Source: JBGAHD01 sp044226395 (GTDB taxonomy: Bacteria > Pseudomonadota > Gammaproteobacteria > Xanthomonadales > Ahniellaceae). Taken from it: a DNA stretch of 64,000 nt. Under the pieces are notes generated by a model, which worked only from the letters and a program-made list of their open reading frames with translations, had not been told where the DNA came from and did not search any database. The stretch is taken from positions 1,240,001 through 1,304,000 of the forward strand of contig JBGAHD010000001.1 in NCBI GenBank assembly GCA_044226395.1, given 5' to 3'. Shown here in pieces: positions 47,134-56,072 of this stretch; within the stretch, counting starts at the first letter, position 1, and each line of letters opens with the position of its first letter. A program made the position numbers and the translations under genes.

Positions 47134-47849
47134 GCGCCTTGCACGCGACCGGCGCCGCCGCGCGCGAGCTCGCCGCGATCAATACCGAACTCGCCTCGCT
47201 CGATGCCGCGCGGCGCGTGCGATGGACCTTGGAGCATTTGCCCGGCACGCACGCGCTCACTTCGAGCTTCGGCGCGCAAGCGGCCGTTTCGCTGCATCTG
47301 CTGGCCACGCAACGGCCCGACATTCCCGTGATCCTCGTCGATACAGGCTATCTGTTTCCGGAGACCTATCGCTTCGCCGATCAATTGCGCGAACGCCTGG
47401 GCTTGAACCTGCACGTCTATCGCGCGGCACTCAGCCCCGCATGGCAGGAAGCGCGGCACGGCAAGACCTGGGAACACGGCGTCGAGGGCTTGAAGCGCTA
47501 TCACCAGGTCAACAAGATCGAACCGCTGCAGCGCGCCCTGCGCGAACTCAAGGTCGGCACCTGGTTCACCGGCATTCGTCGGCAGCAATCGCAGTCACGC
47601 GCGGCGATCGACTTCGTCGAACTGCGCGAGGGCCGCTACAAGGTGCATCCGCTCGCCGATTGGAGCGATCGCGACATCTGGCAATACCTCACGCGTCACT
47701 GCCTGCCCTATCACCCGCTGTGGGAGCAAGGCTATGTCTCGATCGGCGACGTGCACAGCACGCGGCCGCTCGACGCCGGCATGCGCGAGGAAGACACGCG
47801 CTTTCAAGGACTCAAACGTGAATGCGGCATCCACGGCCTGGAAGGTTGA
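47130..47849 (+). CDS. cysH: PAPS reductase
   Basis: Thioredoxin-dependent reduction of PAPS to sulfite, 239 residues. Motifs are SSFGAQAAVSLHLLA, VDTGYLFPETYRFAD, RRQQSQSRA and the C-terminal catalytic Cys232 in RECGIHGLEG. The paired cysteines that bind the 4Fe-4S cluster of APS reductases are absent, so this is the PAPS-using type, consistent with the APS kinase domain encoded next. Its ATG overlaps the cysI stop (ATGA). Confidence 0.94.
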   Translation: MSALHATGAAARELAAINTELASLDAARRVRWTLEHLPGTHALTSSFGAQAAVSLHLLATQRPDIPVILVDTGYLFPETYRFADQLRERLGLNLHVYRAALSPAWQEARHGKTWEHGVEGLKRYHQVNKIEPLQRALRELKVGTWFTGIRRQQSQSRAAIDFVELREGRYKVHPLADWSDRDIWQYLTRHCLPYHPLWEQGYVSIGDVHSTRPLDAGMREEDTRFQGLKRECGIHGLEG

Positions 47850-47890
47850 CGCCGCGATTCACGCCCTATGACCACCCGCACTGGAACGAC

Positions 47891-49648
47891 ATGACTCACG
47901 CCTCCGCCGCACTCTCCACCCGTCCCGAACACGCGCTCGCCGCACTGAACGCGCCGCATGGCGGCGAGTTGGTTGATCTCTACGTCGGCGCCGCCGAAGC
48001 CGAGCGCCTGGTGCGTGAAGCCGGCCAATGGCCTTCGTGGGATCTCACGCCGCGACAGCTGTGCGATCTCGAATTACTGCTCAATGGCGCGTTCTCGCCA
48101 CTGACTGGTTTCCTCGGCCAAGCCGACTACGAGGCGGTCGTCACCGGCTCGCGCCTCGCCGACGGCACGCTGTGGCCGATCCCGATCACGCTCGACGTGC
48201 CGGAAGCTTTCGCGGAATCGCTGAAGCCCGGCGCGACGATCGTGCTGCGCGATGCGGAAGGCGTGCCGCTGGCCCTGCTTGATGTCAGCGAGACCTATCG
48301 ACCCGACCGTGAGCGCGAAGCCGAACTCGTCTACGGCACGCTCGACCGCACGCATCCGGGCGTGGCCGCGCTGCTCGAGCGCTCGCATCCGGTTTACGTC
48401 GGCGGTCGTCTGCGCGGCTTGCGCGCGCCGGCGCATCACGATTTCGCGGAACTGCGCGACTCGCCGCGCGAACTGCGCGAGTGGTTCGCGGCCAATGCAT
48501 GGCAGCGGGTCGTCGCGTTCCAAACGCGCAATCCGCTGCATCGCGCGCATCGCGAACTGACGTGGCGCGCGGCCACGCAGGCGCAGGCGAAACTCCTCAT
48601 CCATCCGGTCGTGGGCCTGACCAAGCCCGGCGATGTCGATCACTACACGCGCGTGCGCTGCTATCGCAGTCTGCTGCGTCACTATCCCGTAGGCTCGGTG
48701 AAGCTGTCGCTGCTGCCGCTGGCGATGCGCATGGCCGGTCCGCGCGAAGCGCTGTGGCACGCGATCATTCGCAAGAACTATGGCGTGAGTCATTTCATCA
48801 TCGGGCGCGATCACGCGGGCCCGGGCAACGATGCCGCGGGCAAGCCGTTCTACGATCCGTTCGCGGCGCAGGAACTGGTGGTGCGGCATCAGGCCGAGCT
48901 CGGCATTCAGGTCGTGCCCTTCCGCACCGTGGCCTATGTCGCCAATCGCGATGCCTATGTCGCCACCGATGAACTGCGCGATGGCGATCAAGTGCGCGAC
49001 ATCTCCGGCACCGAACTGCGTCGCCTGCTCAACGAGGGCGAGCCGATCCCCGCGTGGTACACCTACCCCGACGTCGCCGAGATCCTGCGCGAACGACATC
49101 CGGCCAGGGGTGAGCGCGGCTTCGTGCTGTTCTTCACCGGGCTATCGGGCTCGGGCAAGTCGACGCTGGCGCAGGCGGTGATCGCGCGGTTGCTGGAAGA
49201 CTCGGCGCGACCGATCACCCTGCTCGATGGCGACGTGGTGCGAAAGCATCTGTCCAAGGGCCTGGGCTTCTCGCGCGAGGATCGCGCGGCGAATGTCACG
49301 CGCATCGGCTTCGTCGCGGCCGAGATCGCGCGTCATGGCGGCATCGCCGTGTGCGCGCCAATCGCGCCTTACGCCGACGCGCGCGCCGAAGTGCGCGCCT
49401 TGGTCGAAGCCAACGCGGACTTCATCGAGATCCACGTCAGCACGCCGATCGAGGTCTGCGAGGGCCGTGATCGCAAGGGCCTGTACGCGCAAGCGCGCGC
49501 GGGCAAGATCAAGGGCTTCACCGGCATCGACGATCCCTACGAAACGCCGCTGCATCCGGAACTGCGTCTGGACACCACGCGCGCGAACACGCGCGAGCTG
49601 GCGGCGCGAATTCTGGTGCTGCTGCGCGAGCGCGGATTGATTCGCTGA
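47891..49648 (+). CDS. sat: ATP sulfurylase-APS kinase fusion, copy 2
   Basis: The cys-operon paralogue of the enzyme at 5402, 585 residues. The sulfurylase half has QTRNP (211-215) with LHRAH and GRDHAGPGN. The kinase half has P-loop GLSGSGKST (417-425), DGDVVRKHLS, GGIAVCAPIAPYADARAEV and KGLYAQARAGKIKGFTG. It makes PAPS for the CysH product. I use the ATG at 47891, where homology begins, although the frame is open into cysH; the Shine-Dalgarno is weak. An N-terminal extension of about 14 residues distinguishes it from copy 1. CysD/CysN-type sulfurylase genes are not seen here. Confidence 0.93.
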   Translation: MTHASAALSTRPEHALAALNAPHGGELVDLYVGAAEAERLVREAGQWPSWDLTPRQLCDLELLLNGAFSPLTGFLGQADYEAVVTGSRLADGTLWPIPITLDVPEAFAESLKPGATIVLRDAEGVPLALLDVSETYRPDREREAELVYGTLDRTHPGVAALLERSHPVYVGGRLRGLRAPAHHDFAELRDSPRELREWFAANAWQRVVAFQTRNPLHRAHRELTWRAATQAQAKLLIHPVVGLTKPGDVDHYTRVRCYRSLLRHYPVGSVKLSLLPLAMRMAGPREALWHAIIRKNYGVSHFIIGRDHAGPGNDAAGKPFYDPFAAQELVVRHQAELGIQVVPFRTVAYVANRDAYVATDELRDGDQVRDISGTELRRLLNEGEPIPAWYTYPDVAEILRERHPARGERGFVLFFTGLSGSGKSTLAQAVIARLLEDSARPITLLDGDVVRKHLSKGLGFSREDRAANVTRIGFVAAEIARHGGIAVCAPIAPYADARAEVRALVEANADFIEIHVSTPIEVCEGRDRKGLYAQARAGKIKGFTGIDDPYETPLHPELRLDTTRANTRELAARILVLLRERGLIR

Positions 49649-49658
49649 GAGGAAACGA

Positions 49659-49688
49659 ACGCGGCGCTTCCTCACGGAAGCGCCGCGT
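49659..49688. terminator. Perfect hairpin ending the cys operon
   Basis: ACGCGGCGCTTCC and its complement (13 bp, TCAC loop) lie between the second sat gene and the convergent cysB-like gene. There is only a weak T run after it. Confidence 0.65.
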
Positions 49689-49729
49689 CAAACCATCACT
49701 ACTCACGCGCCGAGAACGGCGCGTATCGC

Positions 49730-50767
49730 TCAACCGAAACCGCTGACCGAAGCGAGCGCGGGCGCGCGTTCACGGCGCGGCGCCGGCGCGGCGACCTGCG
49801 TCTCCAGCGGCCAGTGCGGCACGAAGGTCGGCTTGACCGTGGCCTGACGATCGCCCGCCAACCAGCGGCGCACGGCGATCACGTCGACATGCGGCGCGAA
49901 GCGCGCGAGCAGGAACTCCATCGGCGCGGTCAGCACGCGATCCGAGCGCGGAATCAGCCAGGTCGTGCACGGCGGCAGCAAGTGCGCGAGCGGCAGCACG
50001 CGCAGATCGTCGTCCGCCGACGACAAGGCCATCTGCGCCAGGATGCCCACGCCGAGGCCGGAGCGCACATAGGTCTTGATCAGATCCGCGTCCTGCGCCG
50101 TGCAGGCGAAGCGCGGCGTTTGCTCGTGCAGCGCGAACACGCGTTGCAGGGCCGATTGCGGCGTGACCGTGGAGTCGTAGCTCACGAGCGGATACTGAGC
50201 GAGCTTTTCTACCGTCAGCAAAGGCCCGCGCGCCAAGGGATGCGCGCGCGGCACCACGGCGACCTGCTGCCAGCGATACACGGGCAAGGCCAGCGGCGCT
50301 GGCGCCTTGTCGTCGGAGGTGCTGATCAGGGCCACGTCGATTTCGCCGCGCGCGACCTGGGCGAGCGATTCATCACGCGCGCTTTGGGTCACGTGCACGG
50401 TCAGCGCCGGCATTTCCGCCTTCAGCGCGGAGATGTAGGGCGGCAGCACGAAGCGCGCCTGAGTGTGCGAGGTGGAGATGCTCAACGACCCGCCGTTGTT
50501 GCGCTTGAGCGTGGTCGACAGCGCGCGGATGCGCGAGGCTTCTTCGAGGATCGAACGCGCGCGTTCGATGACTTGTTCGCCCTCGGGCGTGAGGCTTTGC
50601 AGGCTCTTGCCGCGGCGCTTGATGAGTTGGAAGCCGAGCTCGGATTCGAGCTGGCGAAGTTGCTTGGAAAGACCCGGTTGGGTCGCGTGCACTCGCTCGG
50701 CGGCGAGGGTGATGTTCAGGCCGGCATCAACGATGGCGACTAGGTAACGCAGCTGTGCGAGTGTCAT
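49730..50767 (-). CDS. cysB: LysR-family regulator, CysB type
   Basis: A 345-residue activator of sulfur assimilation genes. The helix-turn-helix region (1-60: MTLAQLRYLVAIVDAGLNIT, then LAAERVHATQPGLSKQLRQL) is nearly the CysB consensus. The effector domain has STSHTQARFVLPPYI, the site for sulfate/thiosulfate and acetylserine ligands. The C-terminal 35 residues are a Pro/Ala-rich extension beyond usual CysB. It converges on the cysJIH-sat operon and is divergent from cysG, so it probably controls both. The start is ATG at 50767. Confidence 0.93.
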   Translation of the reverse strand: MTLAQLRYLVAIVDAGLNITLAAERVHATQPGLSKQLRQLESELGFQLIKRRGKSLQSLTPEGEQVIERARSILEEASRIRALSTTLKRNNGGSLSISTSHTQARFVLPPYISALKAEMPALTVHVTQSARDESLAQVARGEIDVALISTSDDKAPAPLALPVYRWQQVAVVPRAHPLARGPLLTVEKLAQYPLVSYDSTVTPQSALQRVFALHEQTPRFACTAQDADLIKTYVRSGLGVGILAQMALSSADDDLRVLPLAHLLPPCTTWLIPRSDRVLTAPMEFLLARFAPHVDVIAVRRWLAGDRQATVKPTFVPHWPLETQVAAPAPRRERAPALASVSGFG

Positions 50768-51075
50768 GATCCGTGCTCAATGAAGGGGGTTGGGATGTAC
50801 GACCAGGGCTTCGATTCGCCGCAAACATCGACATTCGACAACAGACTCGCCAAGCCGCTTTCGGCGGCATTACTCGCATCGATTTAATGGCCATGGCGAT
50901 CTCCCCGTTCACGGTTGAAAAAGGATCAGTGGGGTCGAGGCTACTTTTTTTGCAGTGCAGCGTCCACAACCGCTTGTCGGATCATAACCAAGCCGCATAA
51001 GCGGCCCGGACGGAATCATTTCCCCCGAGTCGACGCCGGTCCTAGCGTGTCAGTCCTCTCATCAGGGCTTTGAAA
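50768..51075. promoter_or_regulatory. Divergent cysB-cysG regulatory region
   Basis: 308 bases, noticeably less GC-rich than the surroundings, as expected for CysB-type binding sites. For cysG I see TTGTCG-N16-CATAAG (50974-51001), and closer to the start TAGCGT (51043-51048), 27 bases before the ATG. A run of seven T lies at 50944-50950. No gene is visible. Confidence 0.5.
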
Positions 51076-52503
51076 ATGCGCTATTTCCCGGTGTTTCTCG
51101 ATCTGCGCCAGCGGCTGGCGCTGGTCCTGGGCGACGGCCCCGTGGCTCGGGCCAAGATCACCGCCCTTCTTGCTGCGGGTGCGCAAGTCAGGCACCGGAT
51201 CGCGGCCCCTGGCCCGGCGATCGACGCCGCGATCGAACAGCGCGTCGGCGATTACGCGAGCACCGATCTCGATGATGTCGCGCTAGTCGTGGCGACCGTA
51301 TCGGCGCCCGAGCGCTTGCTCGCCGAAGCGCGCGCGCGCGGCATCCCGGTCAACGTCGTCGACCGTCCCGAGCAATCGACCGCGATCATGCCCGCGATCG
51401 TCGATCGCGATCCGATCACCATCGCGATCGGCAGCGCCGGCACCGCGCCCGTGCTCGCGCGTCGCTTGCGCGAGCGCTTGGAAACCTTGCTCGAACCCAG
51501 CCTCGGCGCGCTCGCGCGCTTCGCCGAACGTCAACGTCAGCGCGTGCGCCAGCATCTGCCCGATGCCAGCGCGCGTCGACGGTTCTGGGAACGCATCTTC
51601 GATGGCGAAGTGGCGACCTTGCTGCGCGATCATCGCGATGCCGCCGCCACGCGCGAGTTCGATCGTCAGCTCCATGCCGACGCGCGCGCGCCCGCGCCCA
51701 CCGGTCGCGTGACCTTGGTCGGCGCGGGCACGGGCGATCCTGGCCTGCTGACGATGCGCGCCTTGCGCGCGATCCAGGACGCCGACGTGGTCTTTCACGA
51801 TCGTCTGATCAGCGCCGAAGTGCTGGATCTGATTCGTCGCGATGCCGAGCGCGTCGACGTGGGCAAGCAAGCCGGCGGCGCTTGCACCACGCAAGCCGAG
51901 ATCCATGCGCGCCTGATTCACGCGGCGCGCGCGGGGCGGCGCGTGGTGCGACTCAAGTGCGGCGATCCGTTGACCTTCGCGCGCGGCGGCGAAGAACTGG
52001 AATGCCTGCGCGAGCACGGTATCGATTTCGAAGTGGTGCCCGGCATCACTGCGGCGCAGGCATGCGCCGCGCACGCGGGCATTCCCCTCACGCATCGCGA
52101 TCATGCCCAGGCCGTGCGCTTCATCACCGCGCATCACGCCGACGCGTGGCGCGGCAATGGCCAAGCGCCGTTGCGTCGGCCCGACGAAACCCTGGTCGTG
52201 TACATGGGCGTGTCGGTGTTGAACACCTTGGTCGAACGTCTGCGTCGGGAAGGCGAGCCCGCATCGACTTCGGCCGCCATTGTCGAGAACGGCTCGCGGC
52301 CGCAGCAGCGCGTCGTCGTGGGGCGGCTCGACCGCATCGTCGGCTTGGCCGCGCGGCATCAGATCGCATCGCCGGCGCTGTTCATCGTGGGCCCGGTCAC
52401 CGCGCTCGCGCGCGAGCTGCACTGGTTCGGGCAAGCGCCGATCACGGATGTGCCCGAAGCGGAAGACCTCGCCGTGCCGGCCGCCGGTTCCTATGCGTAT
52501 TGA
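51076..52503 (+). CDS. cysG: Siroheme synthase, multifunctional
   Basis: Makes siroheme for CysI from uroporphyrinogen III, 475 residues. The N-terminal module (1-200) is the precorrin-2 dehydrogenase/ferrochelatase: VLGDGPVARAK replaces the usual GGGxVAxRK NAD motif, and IMPAIVDRDPITIAIGSAGT and PVLARRLRERLETLLEP follow. The C-terminal module (215-460) is the SAM uroporphyrinogen methyltransferase: VGAGTGDPGLLTMRAL, HDRLIS, KCGDPLTFARGGEE, PGITAAQACAAHAGIPLTHR. I use the ATG at 51076, eight bases after AGGG, over an in-frame TTG at 51070. Confidence 0.95.
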   Translation: MRYFPVFLDLRQRLALVLGDGPVARAKITALLAAGAQVRHRIAAPGPAIDAAIEQRVGDYASTDLDDVALVVATVSAPERLLAEARARGIPVNVVDRPEQSTAIMPAIVDRDPITIAIGSAGTAPVLARRLRERLETLLEPSLGALARFAERQRQRVRQHLPDASARRRFWERIFDGEVATLLRDHRDAAATREFDRQLHADARAPAPTGRVTLVGAGTGDPGLLTMRALRAIQDADVVFHDRLISAEVLDLIRRDAERVDVGKQAGGACTTQAEIHARLIHAARAGRRVVRLKCGDPLTFARGGEELECLREHGIDFEVVPGITAAQACAAHAGIPLTHRDHAQAVRFITAHHADAWRGNGQAPLRRPDETLVVYMGVSVLNTLVERLRREGEPASTSAAIVENGSRPQQRVVVGRLDRIVGLAARHQIASPALFIVGPVTALARELHWFGQAPITDVPEAEDLAVPAAGSYAY

Positions 52504-52538
52504 AAATAGACGCGCTGAGAATAGACGTACAAAAAATA

Positions 52539-52566
52539 GAAAGGGCCCGCTTGCGCGAGCCCTTTC
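52539..52566. terminator. Bidirectional hairpin terminator
   Basis: GAAAGGGC and GCCCTTTC arms, with inner CGC/GCG pairing, between convergent cysG and the DUF3011 gene. A-rich and T-rich flanks on both sides. Confidence 0.7.
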
Positions 52567-52589
52567 TTCAACCTTCGCGACCGTGATCC

Positions 52590-53120
52590 TCAGCGGATCT
52601 CGAACTCCGCCGCGCAACCGCGATCGACCCAGATGCCGCCGCGGTCATAACCCCAACTGCGGTTGAAGCGGCACTCGGCGCTGGACGTCTGATAGACCAG
52701 ATTGACGTCGCGACGCACGCGCACCGGGCAGTAGTTGTAGCGATAGTCGCGCGACTCGCAGGTGATCCGGTCGCCGCCACCGTAACCCCGGTCGCCGCCG
52801 TAACCACCGCCATAGCCTGGGCGGTCATAGCCTCGGCCGCCACCACCGATTTCGAAATCGGCCTTGCAGCCGGCGGTGACCCAGATGCCGCGACGGTCGT
52901 AGCCCCAGGTCTCGCCTTCATCGCAGGGCGTGCGGCTGATCTGATTGACGATACGCACGCCGCCACGGGTGTTCACCGGGCAGTAGTTGTCGTTGTAGTC
53001 CCGCGACTCGCAGCGGATGACGTAACCGCCGCCACCGCCGTAGTACTGCGCGTCCGCCCGGCCAGTGAAACCCAGCGCCGTGATCGTCACCAGGACCGCA
53101 CCCAACCAACCGATACGCAT
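52590..53120 (-). CDS. Exported DUF3011 protein
   Basis: A 176-residue secreted protein; the signal peptide is cleaved after ADA (residue 24). Two DUF3011 repeats (about 32-92 and 118-175) share the pattern CES-RDY..NYCPV, then V..V.Q.S...C, then WGYDR-GIWV..GC.A.FEI, each with four cysteines likely forming disulfides. A Gly/Tyr/Arg/Asp-rich linker (GGGGRGYDRPGYGGG) joins them. DUF3011 is common in Xanthomonadales envelope proteins; its function is unknown. Confidence 0.85.
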   Translation of the reverse strand: MRIGWLGAVLVTITALGFTGRADAQYYGGGGGYVIRCESRDYNDNYCPVNTRGGVRIVNQISRTPCDEGETWGYDRRGIWVTAGCKADFEIGGGGRGYDRPGYGGGYGGDRGYGGGDRITCESRDYRYNYCPVRVRRDVNLVYQTSSAECRFNRSWGYDRGGIWVDRGCAAEFEIR

Positions 53121-53205
53121 CTTGCTGCTCCTTGAGCCACGGCGAGACGGACGCCGTTTCTTGTCGGGGCGCAGTTTAACGCGAGCCGATGAATCGTCGG
53201 CAAAT

Positions 53206-53229
53206 ACGGCGGCCCGTTCGGGCCGCCGT
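53206..53229 (-). terminator. Hairpin downstream of the secreted 375-residue protein
   Basis: ACGGCGGCCCG and its complement (11 bp, two-base loop) 21 bases after the stop, followed on the minus strand by TATTTG. Confidence 0.55.
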
Positions 53230-53249
53230 GGGAGGGGCCGACGCCGGTC

Positions 53250-54377
53250 TTACTGGCGCACGAAGGCGCGGATCAGCGCGAAGTTGGGGCTGCGCAGACC
53301 CAGCAGAAACACCTTGGAATCGCCGTAGTTATTGTCGATCAGGGCCGAAGGGCCGACGAAGGCGCCATTGAGATTGGTGCCACCGGCATTGCCGCAGTTG
53401 GTCACGGTCAAGGTGGTTTGATAAATGTTGTAGCGCGCGTTCGGGATCGAAATCTGCCCGGTCAGCGAGCAGCCGGTATTGTCATTGTTCGTGATCGCGC
53501 CGGACGCCGAGATGGTGATCTTCTCCTGGGTGTTGGTGGCCAGGTCGATGATGTAGTTGCCCGCGAGCGCCGCCAGCGAGGCGCCGCGCGTGTAGCGCGG
53601 GTCGTAGAGCAAGGTCCAAGTGCCCGCCGCCAGGCGCGAACCGGAATAGCTCGCCGTCGCCGAATCGTGACGCAGGAAGGTGCCGTTGCCGGTGAAGGTC
53701 GTCGTGGTGCCGCCACCGAAGTTCGCGCCGGGACCGGTGATGCCATCGCCGTTGAAGGTGAAGGTCGTGCCCAGATCATTGGCCGTGACCGTGCCCTGAT
53801 ACATGGCCTGGGTGTTGCTCTGGACCATGGTCAGCTTGTTGTCGGTGTCGATGAAGGCATAGGCGCTGAGATTGCCGATGAAGCCTGAGTACAGACCCGC
53901 CAAGGGCGAGCACGACAGACCCTGGATATCGGTCAGACGCGAGATCGGCGTCGAGCCGTTGGCGAACTGCAGACCATTGCCGTTGTAGCTCGACGTCCAG
54001 CTCAGCGTGCCTTGATCGCAGCCGGTGAAGGTCATCTGCAACACGCCCCAGGTGTCGACCACCGGCGCCGGCGTGAACGTGCCGAACACCATGTTGCGCG
54101 TGATGAACGCCTGGCCTTGGATCGTATTGCCATTGATCGTGCCCGAGCCCACGACCCAGGCCTGATGGCCGAGGTTGTCATAGGTGTACCAGGCGAACGA
54201 CGCGGTTGTGGGGCCCGTGACCTCGACGACCACGCCATGACCCGATTGTCCCGGCGAATACCAACTGCCACTGAAACTGGCATCGATCGCGGCCGAAGCC
54301 ATCTGCCAGGGCGCGAGGACCACGGCGGCCATCGCGGCCACGCGCGCGCCGAGACGCTTGCTGAAATTCCAATTCAC
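53250..54377 (-). CDS. Secreted beta-rich protein of unknown function
   Basis: A 375-residue protein with a signal peptide ending ASA (about residue 29). Directly after it comes SGSWYSPGQSGHGVVVEV, then FAWYTYDNLGHQAWVVGSG and WGVLQMTFTGCDQGTLSW. I recognise this 'G.WY.P.QSGHG..vEv' module as recurrent in secreted proteins of this bacterial order, but it has no function I know. The remainder (170-375) is Thr/Asn/Gly-rich with a second region (GNYIIDLATNTQEKITISAS) and paired cysteines. The start has an AGGAG Shine-Dalgarno. Confidence 0.72.
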   Translation of the reverse strand: MNWNFSKRLGARVAAMAAVVLAPWQMASAAIDASFSGSWYSPGQSGHGVVVEVTGPTTASFAWYTYDNLGHQAWVVGSGTINGNTIQGQAFITRNMVFGTFTPAPVVDTWGVLQMTFTGCDQGTLSWTSSYNGNGLQFANGSTPISRLTDIQGLSCSPLAGLYSGFIGNLSAYAFIDTDNKLTMVQSNTQAMYQGTVTANDLGTTFTFNGDGITGPGANFGGGTTTTFTGNGTFLRHDSATASYSGSRLAAGTWTLLYDPRYTRGASLAALAGNYIIDLATNTQEKITISASGAITNNDNTGCSLTGQISIPNARYNIYQTTLTVTNCGNAGGTNLNGAFVGPSALIDNNYGDSKVFLLGLRSPNFALIRAFVRQ

Positions 54378-54519
54378 CGGTGTTCTCCTTGGGATCGTGG
54401 GGCGGAACTGTAACCGAGTCCAGGACGGACGACACGGCCTTTTCGACGCAACCCGCGACTAACGAAATTCAAACACGCGCGACTGACGACGACGACACGG
54501 CCCGACGGTTGGCGTTTGC

Positions 54520-54525
54520 TAGCAT
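54520..54525 (+). promoter_or_regulatory. TAGCAT -10-like hexamer, possible leaderless start
   Basis: TAGCAT ends six bases before the ATG at 54532; no Shine-Dalgarno is present. Confidence 0.35.
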
Positions 54526-54531
54526 GCGGCC

Positions 54532-54894
54532 ATGAACATCGCGCAAGTGAAGGCGTTTTGCGCGCGCCTGCCCGGCGCTCGGCGCATCCTGCACGGCGAG
54601 CCTTGGAACATTCTGGTCTACGCCGTCGGTGGCAAGACATTCGCCTACTTCAAGACCAGCGCGCCCGAGCGCTGGCGCTTCAGCGTGCGCGTCAGCGGCG
54701 AGCGTTTCGTCGAATTGACCGCGCAGCCGGGCATCAAGCCCGCGCGCTATCGCGGCCGTCATCGCTGGATCACCATCGTGCACGTGCGCTCGGTGCCGTC
54801 GGACTATTTGCGCGAACTCGTGCGAAGTTCCCATGCCGAAGCGCTGAACGCGCTCAGTCGCGCGCGTCGCGCGGCCGCGCTCGCGGCGCCTTGA
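54532..54894 (+). CDS. MmcQ/YjbR family protein
   Basis: A 120-residue protein of the small DNA-binding-like MmcQ/YjbR family. It starts NIAQVKAFCARLPGARRILH and contains WNILVYAVGGKTFAYFKTSA, PGIKPARYRGRHRWITI and the terminal helix LRELVRSSHAEALNAL. The family has a CyaY-like fold and no proven biochemical role. The transcript may be leaderless. Confidence 0.85.
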   Translation: MNIAQVKAFCARLPGARRILHGEPWNILVYAVGGKTFAYFKTSAPERWRFSVRVSGERFVELTAQPGIKPARYRGRHRWITIVHVRSVPSDYLRELVRSSHAEALNALSRARRAAALAAP

Positions 54895-54954
54895 GACATT
54901 CTCGCGCGTTACCATCGGCCTTCTTCTTTGCGGCGATGACGTCGGGAGCACGAT

Positions 54955-55371
54955 ATGGCCAAGATTCCTTCGACCTGGTACTCGCGCGCGGCCAAGGAAG
55001 TCGCGCGCCTGAGCGGCCGCCCACCCGTGTTTGCGATCGCGGTGGGCCTGATCGTGGTCTGGATCGCCACCGGCCCGCTGTTCCACTACAGCGACACCTG
55101 GCAACTGGTGATCAATACCGGCACGACCATCATCACCTTCCTGATGGTGTTTCTGATCCAGAACACGCAGAACCGCGACACCGAGGCCATCCAGATCAAG
55201 CTCGACGAATTGATCCGCGCCACGGCCGGCGCGCACAACGCGCTGCTCGATCTCGAGGAACTCGAAGAGGACCGCCTGCACGAGTTCCGCGCGCGCTATC
55301 AAAAGCTCGCCGACCTCGCCCGCAAGGAACTCAAGCACGGCGCGCAGGACACGGGAACGCCGGACTATTGA
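54955..55371 (+). CDS. Low-affinity iron permease family membrane protein
   Basis: A 138-residue inner-membrane protein with two transmembrane segments (AIAVGLIVVWIATGPLF and INTGTTIITFLMVFLIQ). The core TWQLVINTGTTIITFLMVFL followed by IQNTQNRDTEAIQIKLDELI is the bacterial signature of the Fet4-like PF04120 family, whose role in iron transport is not established for such short forms. The C-terminal half is a charged helix (LEELEEDRLHEFRARYQKLA), probably cytoplasmic. A GGGAG Shine-Dalgarno precedes the ATG, and TACCAT (54910-54915) is a possible -10. Confidence 0.85.
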   Translation: MAKIPSTWYSRAAKEVARLSGRPPVFAIAVGLIVVWIATGPLFHYSDTWQLVINTGTTIITFLMVFLIQNTQNRDTEAIQIKLDELIRATAGAHNALLDLEELEEDRLHEFRARYQKLADLARKELKHGAQDTGTPDY

Positions 55372-55425
55372 TCGCCGCGCCCGCGCGCACGATCCTAAGC
55401 GCCATCCACGCCAGGAGGCCGGGTC

Positions 55426-56004
55426 GTGAGCGCAGGGATGCTGCTGTTGCCGCTGTTGGTCTTCGCGATCGCCGTCGTGCTGGCGCTGTTGGCGCGTCGC
55501 GCGCGCGGGACTCGCGACGAAGGGCCTTGGCCTTTCGAGGCGCGTCGCTTGCTCAGCGCGCCCGAACAAACGTTGTTTCATCGCCTGCGCGCCGCCCTGC
55601 CCGACCGCGTCGTGCTCGCGCAGGTGCAAGTGTCGCGCGTGCTGCGGGTCAAGGCCGGCGCGGGGTCGACGGCCTGGCGCAATCGCATCGATCGGCTGAG
55701 CTACGACTTCGTGGTGTGCGCGCCGGATTTCTCGGTGCTCGCGGCGATCGAACTCGATGACGCCAGCCACGCGCGTCCCGAACGCGCCGACGCGGATCGC
55801 CGCAAGGAGCGCGCAAGCGCGGCGGCTGGGGTTCGGTTGATCCGCTGGCCCGTGTCGCCCTTGCCCGATGAAGCGACGATTCGGCAAGCCTTCGGCGACC
55901 TCGCCACGCCCGCAGTCCAGACGCAAAACTTCGTGGCGGACACGGCGCCCGCGGCGCGCTCGAAGGCGCCGCCAAGCCCACGCGGCCAGCGTCCCAGCCC
56001 CTGA
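55426..56004 (+). CDS. DUF2726 domain membrane-anchored protein
   Basis: A 192-residue protein with an N-terminal membrane anchor (5-24, LLLPLLVFAIAVVLALLA). The DUF2726 domain (about 40-155) has LLSAPEQTLFHRLRAALPDR, DRLSYDFVVCAPDFSVLAAI and the acidic ELDDASHARPERADADRRKE block. The arrangement DFxxC..(E)LDD recalls a restriction-endonuclease-like fold, and DUF2726 proteins are often compared with topoisomerase-associated domains; activity is unproven. A Pro/Ala/Ser-rich tail ends it. The GTG at 55426 has CAGGAGG upstream. Confidence 0.8.
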   Translation: MSAGMLLLPLLVFAIAVVLALLARRARGTRDEGPWPFEARRLLSAPEQTLFHRLRAALPDRVVLAQVQVSRVLRVKAGAGSTAWRNRIDRLSYDFVVCAPDFSVLAAIELDDASHARPERADADRRKERASAAAGVRLIRWPVSPLPDEATIRQAFGDLATPAVQTQNFVADTAPAARSKAPPSPRGQRPSP

Positions 56005-56060
56005 CCGAAGTCAGATCCGCGCACCCACCGGCGCCGGTGCGCGCCTGTCAGCGGCGCTGC

Positions 56061-56066
56061 TAAGCT
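56061..56066 (+). promoter_or_regulatory. TAAGCT -10-like hexamer before the ECF sigma gene
   Basis: TAAGCT ends six bases before the GTG at 56073; no Shine-Dalgarno. It is the weakest match of the four leaderless candidates. Confidence 0.25.
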
Positions 56067-56072
56067 CGCGCC

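Noticed and set aside
47822..47890. Upstream in-frame ATG for the second sat gene
   Set aside because: It would overlap cysH and add residues without similarity to the paralogue; ATG at 47891 is preferred, although its Shine-Dalgarno is weak.
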